Shown here one piece after another: positions 25,508-34,152 of a DNA stretch of 64,000 nt. The number at the start of each line of letters is the position of its first letter. Position 1 is the stretch's first letter. The stretch is from Streptomyces geranii (GTDB lineage Bacteria > Actinomycetota > Actinomycetes > Streptomycetales > Streptomycetaceae). The position numbers and the translations under genes were made by a program. The DNA lies in assembly GCF_002954775.1 (NCBI RefSeq), contig NZ_PJME01000014.1, positions 62,001-126,000 of the forward strand, in the 5' to 3' direction. Under the pieces are notes generated by a model. It saw only the letters and a program-made list of their open reading frames with translations, did not search any database and was not told where the DNA came from.

Positions 25508-26413
25508 CTAGGTCACCGCCTTCGCGGCCGTGACCCCGCGATACGCGATCTCGGCGAGCCGCGCCTGGCCGTCCCGGCTCGGATGGAACCAGTCCCAGGG
25601 GCTCAACTGCCGGGTCCCGAAGGCGTAGTCGAAGACCGCGCCCCCGTCGAACCGGCACAACCGGTCCGTCGCGCACACCTCCTCCAGCGCCGAGTTGTAC
25701 GCCTCCACCCGCCCCCGCACCTCGTCCCGCCGCGCGGTCGCCGCCGGGTCGACCGCGTCCGGATCGGCCAGCATCGACTGGCACAGCCCCAGCTTCCACA
25801 CCGTCCTGCTCATCGAGTTGGTCCGCCCCTCCGACCAGAGCCGCTTCAGATCCGGCACGCTCGCCACGTACACCTGGCTCTTCGGCGAGGCCGTACGCAG
25901 GGTCCGCAGCGCCTGCTCGAACGACGCCCGGAAGTCCGCCACCGACGTCATGTCCGCCACCGACGACCGGCACGCGTCGTTGGCCCCCGCCATCACCGTG
26001 ACCAGCGCGGGCCGGTGCACGGCGGCCTTCGTCATCTGTGCGGGCAGATCGTCCATCAGGGACCCGGTGACGGCGTGGTTCCAGCTCCGCCGAGCGGCCC
26101 CGGACGCCCCCAGCAGCCGTACCGCCAGACTGTTGACCTCCTTGTCGCTGCCGGTCGCCCAGGACACCTCGGGACAGTCGGACAGCACCGAACAGGCGTC
26201 GAAGCCACGTGTGATGGAGTCGCCCACGGCCGCCACGGACGCCGGACTGCGGTCCCAGGCGGACGCCGGACTCGCCGACGGCTTCGCCTTCGCCCGCGTC
26301 CCGTCCGGAGCCGGCGATCCGTCACCACCCGAACCGCACCCGGCGACACCCAGCAGAACCGCCGCCGACCCCACGGCAACGACGGCCCGCGAACGACGAC
26401 TTCGTTTCCGCAT
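25508..26413 (-). CDS. SGNH/GDSL hydrolase lipoprotein
   Basis: A 301-residue lipid-anchored esterase. The ATG beginning MRKRSRRSRAVVAVG is chosen because the signal and lipobox VAGC follow directly; the longer frame upstream has no such logic. Block I GDSITRG (catalytic Ser), block III GANDAC and block V DWFHPS (Asp-His) are all present. Several internal cysteines (for example ACSVLSDC) suggest disulfides outside the membrane. Substrate is unknown; acylated sugars or lipids are typical. It is cotranscribed with galM. Confidence 0.9.
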   Translation of the reverse strand: MRKRSRRSRAVVAVGSAAVLLGVAGCGSGGDGSPAPDGTRAKAKPSASPASAWDRSPASVAAVGDSITRGFDACSVLSDCPEVSWATGSDKEVNSLAVRLLGASGAARRSWNHAVTGSLMDDLPAQMTKAAVHRPALVTVMAGANDACRSSVADMTSVADFRASFEQALRTLRTASPKSQVYVASVPDLKRLWSEGRTNSMSRTVWKLGLCQSMLADPDAVDPAATARRDEVRGRVEAYNSALEEVCATDRLCRFDGGAVFDYAFGTRQLSPWDWFHPSRDGQARLAEIAYRGVTAAKAVT

Positions 26414-26685
26414 CCCCTGGGTCCCCTCGGTCGGCCTGCAACGCCCCTCGCCCATAACAACGCACGCAAGTTCCCGAACCGAAAACAACTAATGCCCCAA
26501 ACATCGCAACGTCGCACACCCGTACAAGCGTCCCCCTGGGTGAATGGCGGGCGTTTCATGGCATCGGGACCGACCGTACGTCGCACTCCTCGTGCCGCCG
26601 CACGGTAGCCTCGCCATCAACGTGGCTGCCCTGCCGCCGCCGCTCAGCCAGTTAGCAAGATGTCCCGCTCTGTCCGGAGGTCCCA
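26414..26685. other. Intergenic region between SGNH hydrolase and DUF3145 genes
   Basis: A 272-bp divergent gap with an AT-richer patch (about 26455-26512) that probably holds the promoter of the hydrolase-galM operon. A ribosome site GGAGG lies just before 26686. I see no RNA gene and no clear operator. Confidence 0.5.
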
Positions 26686-27180
26686 GTGACGACACGTGGA
26701 GTTCTGTACGTGCACTCCGCGCCGCGCGCGCTGTGCCCGCACGTCGAGTGGGCCGTCGCCGGGGTGCTCGGCACCCGCGTCAGCCTCGACTGGATCCGCC
26801 AGCCCGCCGCGCCCGGCACCTGGCGCTCCGAGTTCTCCTGGAAGGGCCAGGTCGGCACGGCCTCCAAGCTCGCGTCGGCCCTGCGCGGCTGGCAGTTGCT
26901 CCGCTTCGAGGTCACCGCCGAACCCTGCGCCACCGCCGAGGGCGAGCGCTACAGCTGCACCCCCGACCTCGGCATCTACCACGCAGTCACCGGCATCCAC
27001 GGCGACATCCTCATCCCCGAGGACCGCCTCCGCGCCGCCCTGACCCGCTCCCAGCGGGGCGAGACGGACCTGGAGGCAGAGTTGGCCAAACTCCTGGGCA
27101 AGCCCTGGGACGACGAACTGGAGCCCTTCAGATACGCGGGCGAGGGCGCCCCGGTGAGATGGCTCCACCAGGTCGTATAA
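26686..27180 (+). CDS. DUF3145 protein
   Basis: A 164-residue soluble actinobacterial protein, recognised from its opening TTRGVLYVHSAPRALCPHVE and the WAVAGVLG segment that follows. The GTG start follows GGAGG. In Streptomyces it neighbours the fatty-acid cluster, as here, where it is convergent with fabF. No catalytic motif is recognised and function is unknown. Confidence 0.88.
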   Translation: MTTRGVLYVHSAPRALCPHVEWAVAGVLGTRVSLDWIRQPAAPGTWRSEFSWKGQVGTASKLASALRGWQLLRFEVTAEPCATAEGERYSCTPDLGIYHAVTGIHGDILIPEDRLRAALTRSQRGETDLEAELAKLLGKPWDDELEPFRYAGEGAPVRWLHQVV

Positions 27181-27202
27181 CCAGGCGTTCAGTGGTGTCT
27201 TT

Positions 27203-27258
27203 AGGGGCGCGGGGCTGTGCACATTTGCGGCTCCGCCGCGGGGCGCGACCAGCCCCCA
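27203..27258 (+). repeat. Dispersed repeat family A, copy 1 (long form)
   Basis: Starts with the family core AGGGGCGCGGGG and continues through TTTGCGGCT, CCGCCGCG and GGCGCGACCAGCC blocks. It aligns along its length with copy 5 (52741-52800), which lies inside a coding sequence. Here it sits between the convergent DUF3145 and fabF genes. Confidence 0.8.
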
Positions 27259-27286
27259 CCGACCGGCGGCCGACACACAACGAAAA

Positions 27287-27319
27287 GTGGCCCGAACTCC
27301 AACAAGGAGTCCGGGCCAC
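27287..27319. terminator. Terminator of the fas operon
   Basis: An 8-bp stem, one mismatch and 5 more pairs (27287-27300 with 27306-27319) around AACAA, 20 nt past the fabF stop; also serves the convergent DUF3145 gene. Confidence 0.85.
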
Positions 27320-27339
27320 ACCCGCGTTCACGGCAAAGA

Positions 27340-28623
27340 TCAAACCGACCGGAACGCCAGCACCACGTTGTGCCCACCGAACCCGAACGAGTCGTTCAGC
27401 GCGGCGATTCGCCCGTCGACAGGCAACTTACGAGCCTCACCACGCACGATGTCCGCATCGGCCTCGGGATCAAGGTCCTCGACATTGATCGTCGGCGGAG
27501 CAACCCGGTGGTACAGCGCGAGCACGGTCGCAACCGTCTCGACCCCACCCGCACCCCCCAGCAGATGCCCCGTCATCGACTTCGTCGCGGACACGGCCAT
27601 GTGGTCGACGTCATCGCCGAACACATTCCGCAGCGCCTTCAGCTCGGCCACGTCACCGGCCGGGGTGGACGTGGCGTGCGCGTTGACGTGCACGATCTCC
27701 GCCGGATCGAGATCCGTCGCGGCCAGCAGATTCCGCAGTGCCGCGGAGATCCCGCGCCCCTCCGGCTCCGGCTGCACGATGTCGTGACCGTCGGCCGAGA
27801 TGCCCTGGCCGACCGCCTCCGCGTACACCCGCGCACCGCGCGCCGCGGCGTGCTCGGCGGACTCCAGCACGATCACACCGGAGCCCTCACCCATCACGAA
27901 GCCGTCGCGGCCCGTGTCGTACGGACGCGAGGCGCCCTCGGGGTTCTCGTTGTTCTTGGACATCGCCATCATGTTGCCGAAGGCGGCGATGGGCAGCGGA
28001 TGGATGGCCGCCTCCGTACCACCGGCGACGACGACGTCGGCGCGGCCGGTGCGGATCATCTCGATGGCGTACCCGATGGCCTCGGCGCCCGACGCGCAGG
28101 CGGAGACCGGGGTGTGCACACCGGCGCGGGCGCCGACGAGCAGACCCACGTTGGCGGAGGGGCTGTTGGGCATCAGCATCGGCACGGTGTGCGGGGAGAC
28201 GCGGCGTACGCCCTTCTCCTTCATCACGTCGTACTGGTCGAGCAGGGTCGTCACTCCGCCGATGCCCGAGGCGATGACCGTACCGAGCCGGTCGGGGTCG
28301 ACGGCCGGGCTCTCGCCCTCGGCGGCGCCCTCGCCCGCCCGCTCGGTGAAGCCTGCGTCGGCCCACGCCTCCTTGGCCGCGATCAGCGCGAACTGCGCCG
28401 AGCGGTCCAGCCGGCGGGCCTGGGGCCGCGGAATGATCTCGGACGGTTCCACGGCGATCTGTGCGGCGATACGGACGGCCGACTCGGCCGCCCACTCCTG
28501 CTCCAGGGCACGGACACCGGACTTGCCGGCGACCAGCCCCTCCCAGGTAGAGGCCGCGTCGCCACCCAGCGGTGTGGTTGCGCCGATACCGGTGACGACC
28601 ACGGTGCGATTGGTCGGGCTCAC
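27340..28623 (-). CDS. fabF: 3-oxoacyl-[ACP] synthase II
   Basis: Condensing enzyme that elongates acyl-ACP with malonyl-ACP in type II fatty acid synthesis. It has 427 residues with a GTG start. The Cys-His-His triad is Cys176 (VSACASGA), His316 (VNAHATST) and His353 (TGHLLGG), with Lys348 also conserved. It contains a modest insertion, AGEGAAEGESPAVD, around residues 96-109. It is the last gene of fabD-fabH-acpP-fabF. The 129-nt gap to acpP contains two small hairpins. Confidence 0.96.
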   Translation of the reverse strand: MSPTNRTVVVTGIGATTPLGGDAASTWEGLVAGKSGVRALEQEWAAESAVRIAAQIAVEPSEIIPRPQARRLDRSAQFALIAAKEAWADAGFTERAGEGAAEGESPAVDPDRLGTVIASGIGGVTTLLDQYDVMKEKGVRRVSPHTVPMLMPNSPSANVGLLVGARAGVHTPVSACASGAEAIGYAIEMIRTGRADVVVAGGTEAAIHPLPIAAFGNMMAMSKNNENPEGASRPYDTGRDGFVMGEGSGVIVLESAEHAAARGARVYAEAVGQGISADGHDIVQPEPEGRGISAALRNLLAATDLDPAEIVHVNAHATSTPAGDVAELKALRNVFGDDVDHMAVSATKSMTGHLLGGAGGVETVATVLALYHRVAPPTINVEDLDPEADADIVRGEARKLPVDGRIAALNDSFGFGGHNVVLAFRSV

Positions 28624-28658
28624 GGGAATTCCTTCTCCAACGGATACGGGAGGACAAC

Positions 28659-28699
28659 CCCCGCACAGGCGGGGAGAACGGCGCCACCGCCGGGTGGCG
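28659..28699 (-). terminator. Two small hairpins between acpP and fabF
   Basis: A 6-bp stem (28659-28664 with 28669-28674) and a 7-bp stem (28682-28688 with 28693-28699), both with 4-nt loops. They may attenuate transcription or protect the upstream mRNA so that ACP is made in excess over FabF. Confidence 0.5.
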
Positions 28700-28752
28700 G
28701 GGCTGAGGGACTGAGGAAACCGGTCAGCGGACCGGCGCTCCAGCCCCCGCGG

Positions 28753-29001
28753 TCAGTCCTGGTTCTTGAGGATGTACGCGGTCGCGTCGCCGACCGTCTT
28801 GAGGTTCTTGACGTCCTCGTCGGGGATCTTGACGTCGAAGCGCTCTTCGGCGGCGACGACGACCTCGACCATGGACAGCGAGTCGACGTCCAGGTCGTCG
28901 GTGAAGGACTTGTCCAGCTGGACGTCCTCAACCGGGATGCCGGCGATCTCGTTCACGATGTCGGCGAGACCGGCGACGATCTCTTCCTGAGTGGCGGCCA
29001 T
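28753..29001 (-). CDS. acpP: Acyl carrier protein of fatty acid synthesis
   Basis: An 82-residue acidic helical carrier. The phosphopantetheine is attached to Ser41 in DLDVDSLSMVEV. The ATG (MAATQEEIVAGLAD) is chosen from normal ACP length and a GGAGCG site; the much longer open frame upstream is the non-coding shadow of fabH. Known position in the Streptomyces fas operon between fabH and fabF. Confidence 0.97.
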   Translation of the reverse strand: MAATQEEIVAGLADIVNEIAGIPVEDVQLDKSFTDDLDVDSLSMVEVVVAAEERFDVKIPDEDVKNLKTVGDATAYILKNQD

Positions 29002-29090
29002 GGCAGGCGCTCCTTCTTGTGTATCTATCCAGAGAGGGTTGGCAGTTGTCCCCGTGCCGGTTCCGGGGATCCGGATCCGGTGCGGGGTGC

Positions 29091-30086
29091 CTAGGGGAGG
29101 GTAACGACCGTCGCGGCGTACACGAGACCCGCCCCGAAGCCGATGACGAGCGCGGTGTCGCCGCTCTTCGCCTCGCCGGTCGCCAGGAGCCGCTCCATCG
29201 CGAGCGGGATCGAGGCTGCCGACGTGTTGCCGGTGGTGCGCACGTCGCGTGCGACCGTGACGTGCTCCGGCAGTTTCAGTGTCTTCACCATCGAGTCGAT
29301 GATCCGCTCGTTGGCCTGGTGGGGAATGAAGACGTCCAGGTCGTCCGGGGTGATCCCGGCCGCGTCCAGGGCCTGCTGCGCGACCTTCGCCATCTCGAAC
29401 ACGGCCCAGCGGAACACCGCCTGGCCCTCCTGCGTGATCGCAGGAAACTTGCCGGAACTGTCGTACTCGTTCCAGGGAACGGTCTGCTTGATCGTGTCCG
29501 ACTTGTCGCCCTCGGAGCCCCATACGGTCGGACCGATGTGCGGTTCCTGGGAGGGGCCCACGACGACCGCGCCCGCGCCGTCACCGAAGAGGAAGGCGGT
29601 CGCCCGGTCCTCCAGGTCGGTCAGGTCGGACAGCCGCTCGACGCCGATGACGAGTACGTACTCCGCCGAGCCGTCGACGATCATGCCCTTGGCGAGGGTC
29701 AGGCCGTAGCCGAAGCCCGCGCAGCCCGCCGAGATGTCGAACGCGGCGGCCTTGGCCGTACCCAGCTTGTCGGCGATCTCGGTGGCCACGGCCGGGGTCT
29801 GCTTGAAGTGCGACACGGTCGCGACGACCACGCCGCCGATCTGCTCGGCGCTGATGCCGGCGTCCGCGATCGCCTTGCCGGACGCCTCGATCGACATCGC
29901 GGCGACGGTCTCCTCGTCGGAGGCCCAGTGCCGGGTCTCGATGCCGGAGCGGGAGCGGATCCACTCGTCGGACGAGTCGATCGTCTCCAGGATCACGTCG
30001 TTGGGCACGACCCGGACCGGCCGGTACCCGCCCACACCCAGGATGCGCGCGTACGGTGCGCCCTTACCGGGCTTGATCTTCGACAT
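29091..30086 (-). CDS. fabH: 3-oxoacyl-[ACP] synthase III
   Basis: Initiates fatty acid synthesis by condensing acyl-CoA primers (branched-chain ones in Streptomyces) with malonyl-ACP. It has 331 residues; the triad is Cys122 (SAGCAGF), His256 (IPHQAN) and Asn287 (TTGNTSA). It follows fabD by 15 nt, so it is cotranscribed. Confidence 0.97.
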   Translation of the reverse strand: MSKIKPGKGAPYARILGVGGYRPVRVVPNDVILETIDSSDEWIRSRSGIETRHWASDEETVAAMSIEASGKAIADAGISAEQIGGVVVATVSHFKQTPAVATEIADKLGTAKAAAFDISAGCAGFGYGLTLAKGMIVDGSAEYVLVIGVERLSDLTDLEDRATAFLFGDGAGAVVVGPSQEPHIGPTVWGSEGDKSDTIKQTVPWNEYDSSGKFPAITQEGQAVFRWAVFEMAKVAQQALDAAGITPDDLDVFIPHQANERIIDSMVKTLKLPEHVTVARDVRTTGNTSAASIPLAMERLLATGEAKSGDTALVIGFGAGLVYAATVVTLP

Positions 30087-30101
30087 TGCGCGGAGCTCCT
30101 C

Positions 30102-31064
30102 TCAGGCACCCGCCGCGTCAGCGGCAGAGGTCGGGATCAGCGACTCGGCGATCAGCTCACGAGCGGCGTCGAGATCGGCGGGGGTCTTCAGGGCCAGGGT
30201 CTTCACGCCGGGCAGCGCCCGCTTGGCGAGCCCGGTGAGGGTGCCGCCGGGGCACACCTCGACGAACGCGGTCACGCCCAGCGTCTTGAACGTCTCCATG
30301 CACAGGTCCCAGCGCACGGGGTTGGCGACCTGCCCGACCAGCCGCGCGAGCACCTCGGAGCCGTCGGCGACGGTCTGCCCGTCCTTGTTCGAGACATACG
30401 TGATCGTCGGGTCGCCGGGCGTCAGGGAGTTGGCGGCAGCGGCGAGCACATCAACAGCCGGAGCCATGTGATGGGTATGAAAAGCCCCGGCCACCTGCAG
30501 CTTGACGACCTTGCGCACACCTTCGGGCTTGTCGTCGACGAGGGCGTCGATCTGCTCGATCGTCCCCGCGGCGACGATCTGCCCGGCGCCGTTGACGTTG
30601 GCCGGGGTCAGCCCCAGCTTCTCCAGATGGGCCACGCTGACCTCGGGGTCACCACCGAGGAGCGCCGCCATACCGGTCTTCGTGACGGCGGCGGCCTCGG
30701 CCATGGCCAGGCCGCGCTTGCGTACGAGGGTCAGCGCGGCGGTGTCGTCCAGTACCCCCGCGAAGGCGGCGGCCGTGATCTCACCGACACTGTGCCCGGC
30801 GACGGCGCCCGGGACGAGGTCGCCGCCCATGGCACCCAGTGCCGAGGCGGACAGTATCCCGGCCGCGACCAGCAGCGGCTGGGCCACCGAGGTGTCACGG
30901 ATCGCGTCGGCGTCGGCCTCGGTCCCGTAGTGGACGAGGTCGAGCCCGATGGCGTCGGACCACGCGGCGACGCGCTCGGCGGCACCGGGCAGTTCGAGCC
31001 AAGGAGTCAGGAAGCCGGGCGACTGGGCGCCTTGGCCGGGAGCGACGAGTACGAGCACTCTCAC
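30102..31064 (-). CDS. fabD: Malonyl-CoA:ACP transacylase
   Basis: Transfers malonyl from CoA to ACP. It has 320 residues with a GTG start (RVLVLVAPGQGAQSPG); an in-frame GTG two codons later is an alternative. The nucleophile Ser92 lies in GHSVGE; GAFHTHHM contains the catalytic His196. It is the first structural gene of the fas operon, 83 nt downstream of the fasR stop; its promoter region holds an inverted repeat. Confidence 0.96.
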   Translation of the reverse strand: MRVLVLVAPGQGAQSPGFLTPWLELPGAAERVAAWSDAIGLDLVHYGTEADADAIRDTSVAQPLLVAAGILSASALGAMGGDLVPGAVAGHSVGEITAAAFAGVLDDTAALTLVRKRGLAMAEAAAVTKTGMAALLGGDPEVSVAHLEKLGLTPANVNGAGQIVAAGTIEQIDALVDDKPEGVRKVVKLQVAGAFHTHHMAPAVDVLAAAANSLTPGDPTITYVSNKDGQTVADGSEVLARLVGQVANPVRWDLCMETFKTLGVTAFVEVCPGGTLTGLAKRALPGVKTLALKTPADLDAARELIAESLIPTSAADAAGA

Positions 31065-31124
31065 ACTCTCTCTTGGTTACGGGCACGGCCGCCCGTGGGG
31101 ACAGGGACGAAGAACGGCAGGGGG

Positions 31125-31145
31125 TTTTGTAGGGGCCCGACAAAA
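31125..31145. promoter_or_regulatory. Candidate FasR operator in front of fabD
   Basis: TTTTGT (31125-31130) and ACAAAA (31140-31145) are perfect inverted arms around GGGGCCC, an AT-rich palindrome in GC-rich DNA between fasR and fabD. FasR is known to activate the fabDHPF operon by binding upstream of fabD, and this is the only strong dyad in the gap. Confidence 0.55.
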
Positions 31146-31147
31146 GC

Positions 31148-32353
31148 CTAGAGCTGGAGATCTCCATCGGCCAGGCGCCCGAGAATCAGCGCGATCCGCA
31201 ATGTGAATGCGGATCGTACATCTGAAGGCGACCAGCCGGTGACGTCAGTCACACGTCGAAGCCGGTAGCGCACGGTGTTGGGATGAACGAAGAGCATTCG
31301 TGCCGCGCCCTCCAGACTGCTCGCCTGTTCGAGATAGACGGAGAGCGTTTCCAGGAGCGCGGACCCGGCCTCCTCCAGTGGTCTGTAGATCTCCTCCACC
31401 AACTGGTCACGCGCGCCGGGGTCGCCGGCGATGGCGCGCTCCGGCAGCAGATCGTCGGCCAGCACGGGTCGCGGAGCGTCCTGCCAGGCGGAACAGGCCT
31501 TGAGCCCGGCGGCGGCGGCCTGCGCGGACCGGGTGGCGGCGAGCAGATCGGGCACGATCGGCCCCGCGACGACGGGCCCGGCGGCATAAGGCCCGATCAG
31601 CGACTTGGCGACGGCGAGGGGGTTGTCGTTCCCGCCCGCGATGACGACAAGCCGGTCCCCGAGCACCCCCGTGAGCACCTGCAACTTGGCGTGCCGGGCG
31701 GCCCGCCGGATCGCCTCGACGGTCAACTCACTGTCACCGTCGGGGGCGGTTCCGAGCACCACACACACATGGTCGGGCGAATTCCAGCCAAGCGCGGCGG
31801 CCCGCGAAACGGCCCCTTCGTCGGCCTCCCCACTGAGCACGGCATTGACGACGAGGGACTCAAGCCGGGCGTCCCAGGCACCCCGTGCCTCGGCGGCCTG
31901 GGCGTACACCTGTGCGGTGGCGAAGGCGATCTCACGGGCGTAGACGAGCAGAGCCTCACGCAGCACACCTTCATCACCGGGAGCGGCAACTTCGTCAATG
32001 GCGCTCTCCATGACCTCGATGGTCGTACGGACCATCTCGACGGTCTGCCGCAGGGTGATCGCCCTGGTCAGCTCACGGGGAGCGGTACCGAAGACATCGG
32101 TGGAGATGGCTTGGGGCGCATCAGGATGCCGAAACCACTCGGTGAAGGCGGCGATACCGGCCTGGGCGACCAGCCCGATCCAGGAACGGTTCTCCGGTGG
32201 CATCACCCGGTACCACGACAGCGTCTCGTCCATGCGCGTGATCGCCTGCGCGGCAAGACTCCCGGACGACTTCTCCAGCCGCTTCAGAGTCGCCGGGTGC
32301 GGGTGCTCGGGACGGGCGGTGGGCGCGGGGCGATGGGATTCGGGTTCGGGCAC
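31148..32353 (-). CDS. fasR: PucR-family regulator FasR, activator of fatty acid synthesis genes
   Basis: A 401-residue regulator starting GTG (PEPESHRPAPTARPEH); the much longer frame upstream runs through the divergent pirin gene and is rejected. The central region is a GGDEF-like PucR effector domain. The C-terminal helix-turn-helix is MLFVHPNTVRYRLRRVTDVT (about residues 352-371). Its place immediately upstream of fabD in the same direction is the known Streptomyces arrangement, where FasR activates the fas operon. Confidence 0.92.
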   Translation of the reverse strand: MPEPESHRPAPTARPEHPHPATLKRLEKSSGSLAAQAITRMDETLSWYRVMPPENRSWIGLVAQAGIAAFTEWFRHPDAPQAISTDVFGTAPRELTRAITLRQTVEMVRTTIEVMESAIDEVAAPGDEGVLREALLVYAREIAFATAQVYAQAAEARGAWDARLESLVVNAVLSGEADEGAVSRAAALGWNSPDHVCVVLGTAPDGDSELTVEAIRRAARHAKLQVLTGVLGDRLVVIAGGNDNPLAVAKSLIGPYAAGPVVAGPIVPDLLAATRSAQAAAAGLKACSAWQDAPRPVLADDLLPERAIAGDPGARDQLVEEIYRPLEEAGSALLETLSVYLEQASSLEGAARMLFVHPNTVRYRLRRVTDVTGWSPSDVRSAFTLRIALILGRLADGDLQL

Positions 32354-32413
32354 GGGACAAGACTGCCTTATCAGGACGGGGGCGTGCGGCGTCGGGTCTA
32401 CGGTGGGTGCGTG

Positions 32414-33067
32414 ATGGACGTACGGCGCGCGGACGAGCGCTATCCAGGGGGTGACCCGGCGGCCGGTATCGAATCCTGGCACGCCTTCTCCTTCGGCCCC
32501 CACTACGACCCGGACAACCTGCGCTTCGGCGCGATGATCGCCTGCAACGAGGAGCGGCTGGCTCCCGGCGCGGGCTTCGACGAGCACCCGCACAGCCACA
32601 TGGAGATCGTGACGTGGGTGGTGGAGGGGGAGCTGACCCACCGCGACTCGACGGGCAGGGAGACGGTGGTGGTCGCCGGGGACGTGCAACGCCTGAGCGC
32701 GGCGGCGGGGGTACGCCACGTGGAACGCAACGCCGGACCGGCGCCGTTGACGTTCATCCAAACCTGGCTGGCCCCCTTGCACCCCGGTGGCACCCCGTCC
32801 TACGAGACGGTCCACGGCATCGCGGACTCCACGCCGTACGCGATCCCGGAGGCGGGCGCGATGCTGCACATCCGCCGCCTGTCGGCGGGCGAACGAACGG
32901 CGGTACCGGACGCGGCGTGCGTGTACGTCCACGTGGTGCGGGGGGAGGTCCGCCTGGGGGCGGAGAAGCTGGGGGAGGGGGACGCGGTGAGGCTGACGGG
33001 GGAGGAGGGGGCGGAGGCGATAGGTGTGACGGCGACGGAGTTGCTGGTGTGGGAGCTACCGAGCTAG
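32414..33067 (+). CDS. Pirin-like cupin protein
   Basis: A 217-residue double-cupin, metal-binding protein. The ATG at 32414 (or GTG three bases before) gives a complete N-terminus MDVRRADERYPG; the long upstream frame is the antisense of fasR. GFDEHPHSHMEIVTWVVEGE supplies the iron ligands in the N-terminal cupin. Pirins act as quercetinases or regulatory redox proteins; which applies here is unknown. It is divergent from fasR with 60 bp between. Confidence 0.85.
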   Translation: MDVRRADERYPGGDPAAGIESWHAFSFGPHYDPDNLRFGAMIACNEERLAPGAGFDEHPHSHMEIVTWVVEGELTHRDSTGRETVVVAGDVQRLSAAAGVRHVERNAGPAPLTFIQTWLAPLHPGGTPSYETVHGIADSTPYAIPEAGAMLHIRRLSAGERTAVPDAACVYVHVVRGEVRLGAEKLGEGDAVRLTGEEGAEAIGVTATELLVWELPS

Positions 33068-33081
33068 GACCAGCATTTCCC

Positions 33082-33288
33082 TCGCCCCCGCCGCCCCTAC
33101 CCGTCCCATCCTTCGGGGGCTCCGCCCCCGAACCCCCGTATCGCGCTGAACGCGCTCGTCCTCAAACTCCCCCAGAGGGGGGACCCCCAACGGGCTGGGT
33201 ATGTCAGCCCGTCCGGCGTTTGAGGACAAAGCGGGGGTCCGGGGGCGGCAGCCCCCGGGGATGGGACGGGTAGGGGCGGCGGGGGCGA
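33082..33288. repeat. Repeat family B copy 1: perfect 30-bp inverted repeat
   Basis: Arms 33082-33111 and 33259-33288 are perfectly complementary over 30 bp. Further inner dyads lie around CCTCAAAC/GTTTGAGG and GGGGGCTCCGCCCCC-type hairpins. It fills the gap between convergent pirin and serine-hydrolase genes. The segment 33229-33258 recurs, inverted, in copy 2 (45677-45730). It probably works as a bidirectional terminator but is much larger than needed, suggesting a mobile or amplified palindromic element. Confidence 0.88.
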
Positions 33289-33302
33289 AAAAGATCAAGG
33301 CC

Positions 33303-34142
33303 TCAGCCCCGCAGCTCACCCACCACCCCATCCGTGAACCCCGGCCAAACCCCCACCGCCCACGCCCCGAACGCCCGATCCGTCAGCGCCACGCACCCCA
33401 CCCCCACCACCGGGTCGACCCACACGAACGTCCCCGCCTGCCCGAAGTGCCCGAACGTCCGAGCCGAAGACGAACTCCCCGTCCAGTGCGGCGACTTCGA
33501 GCCCCGGATCTCGAACCCCAGACCCCAGTCGTTCGGGTTCTGGTGGCCGTACCCGGGAAGCACCCCCTTCGTCCCGGGGAACTGCACCGTCATCGCCTCG
33601 GCCACCGTCCGCACATCGAGCAACCGAGGCGCCTGCACCTCCGCGAGGAACCGCACCAGGTCCCCGGCGGTCGACACACCGTCCTTGGCCGGCGAACCCT
33701 CGACCCCCGTGGCCCCCATCCCCAACGGCTCAAGCACCGCCTGCCGCACATACTCCGCGAACGGCATCTCCACCGCCTTCGCCACATGATCCCCCAGCAC
33801 CTCGAACCCGGCGTTGGAGTACAGCCGCCGCTCCCCGGCCGGCGCCATCACACGGTGCTCGTCGAAGGCGAGCCCCGAGGTGTGCGCGAGGAGGTGCCGG
33901 ACCGTCGATCCGGGCGGCCCGGCCGGCTCGTCCAGCTCGATCGCGCCCTCCTCGTACGCGACGAGCACGGCGTACGCGGCGATCGGCTTGGTGACCGAGG
34001 CCAGCGCGAACCGGTGGTCGAGCGGACCGTGGCCGCCGAGAACGGCACCGTCCGCCCGTACGACGGCCGCGGCGGCGGTGGGCACGGGCCAGCTCTCGAT
34101 CGACGCGAGGCTCTTCAACGAATCCGACGACTTCGACGACAT
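33303..34142 (-). CDS. Serine hydrolase, beta-lactamase family
   Basis: A 279-residue cytoplasmic member of the class C beta-lactamase/esterase fold. LASVTKP carries the SxxK motif (about residue 49), LYSNAGFE is the Y-x-N motif, and HFGQAGT takes the place of KTG. There is no signal peptide, and the length is short for this family. It is 10 nt downstream of the GNAT gene and presumably cotranscribed with it. Confidence 0.9.
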   Translation of the reverse strand: MSSKSSDSLKSLASIESWPVPTAAAAVVRADGAVLGGHGPLDHRFALASVTKPIAAYAVLVAYEEGAIELDEPAGPPGSTVRHLLAHTSGLAFDEHRVMAPAGERRLYSNAGFEVLGDHVAKAVEMPFAEYVRQAVLEPLGMGATGVEGSPAKDGVSTAGDLVRFLAEVQAPRLLDVRTVAEAMTVQFPGTKGVLPGYGHQNPNDWGLGFEIRGSKSPHWTGSSSSARTFGHFGQAGTFVWVDPVVGVGCVALTDRAFGAWAVGVWPGFTDGVVGELRG

Positions 34143-34152
34143 GCCGTCGAGC

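Noticed and set aside
28999..29523. Longer start for acpP giving 256 residues
   Set aside because: The extension lies inside fabH in another frame; ACPs are about 80 residues and the ATG at 29001 gives 82.
31283..32413. N-terminal extension of the pirin frame through fasR
   Set aside because: Antisense of fasR; pirin homology begins at 32414.
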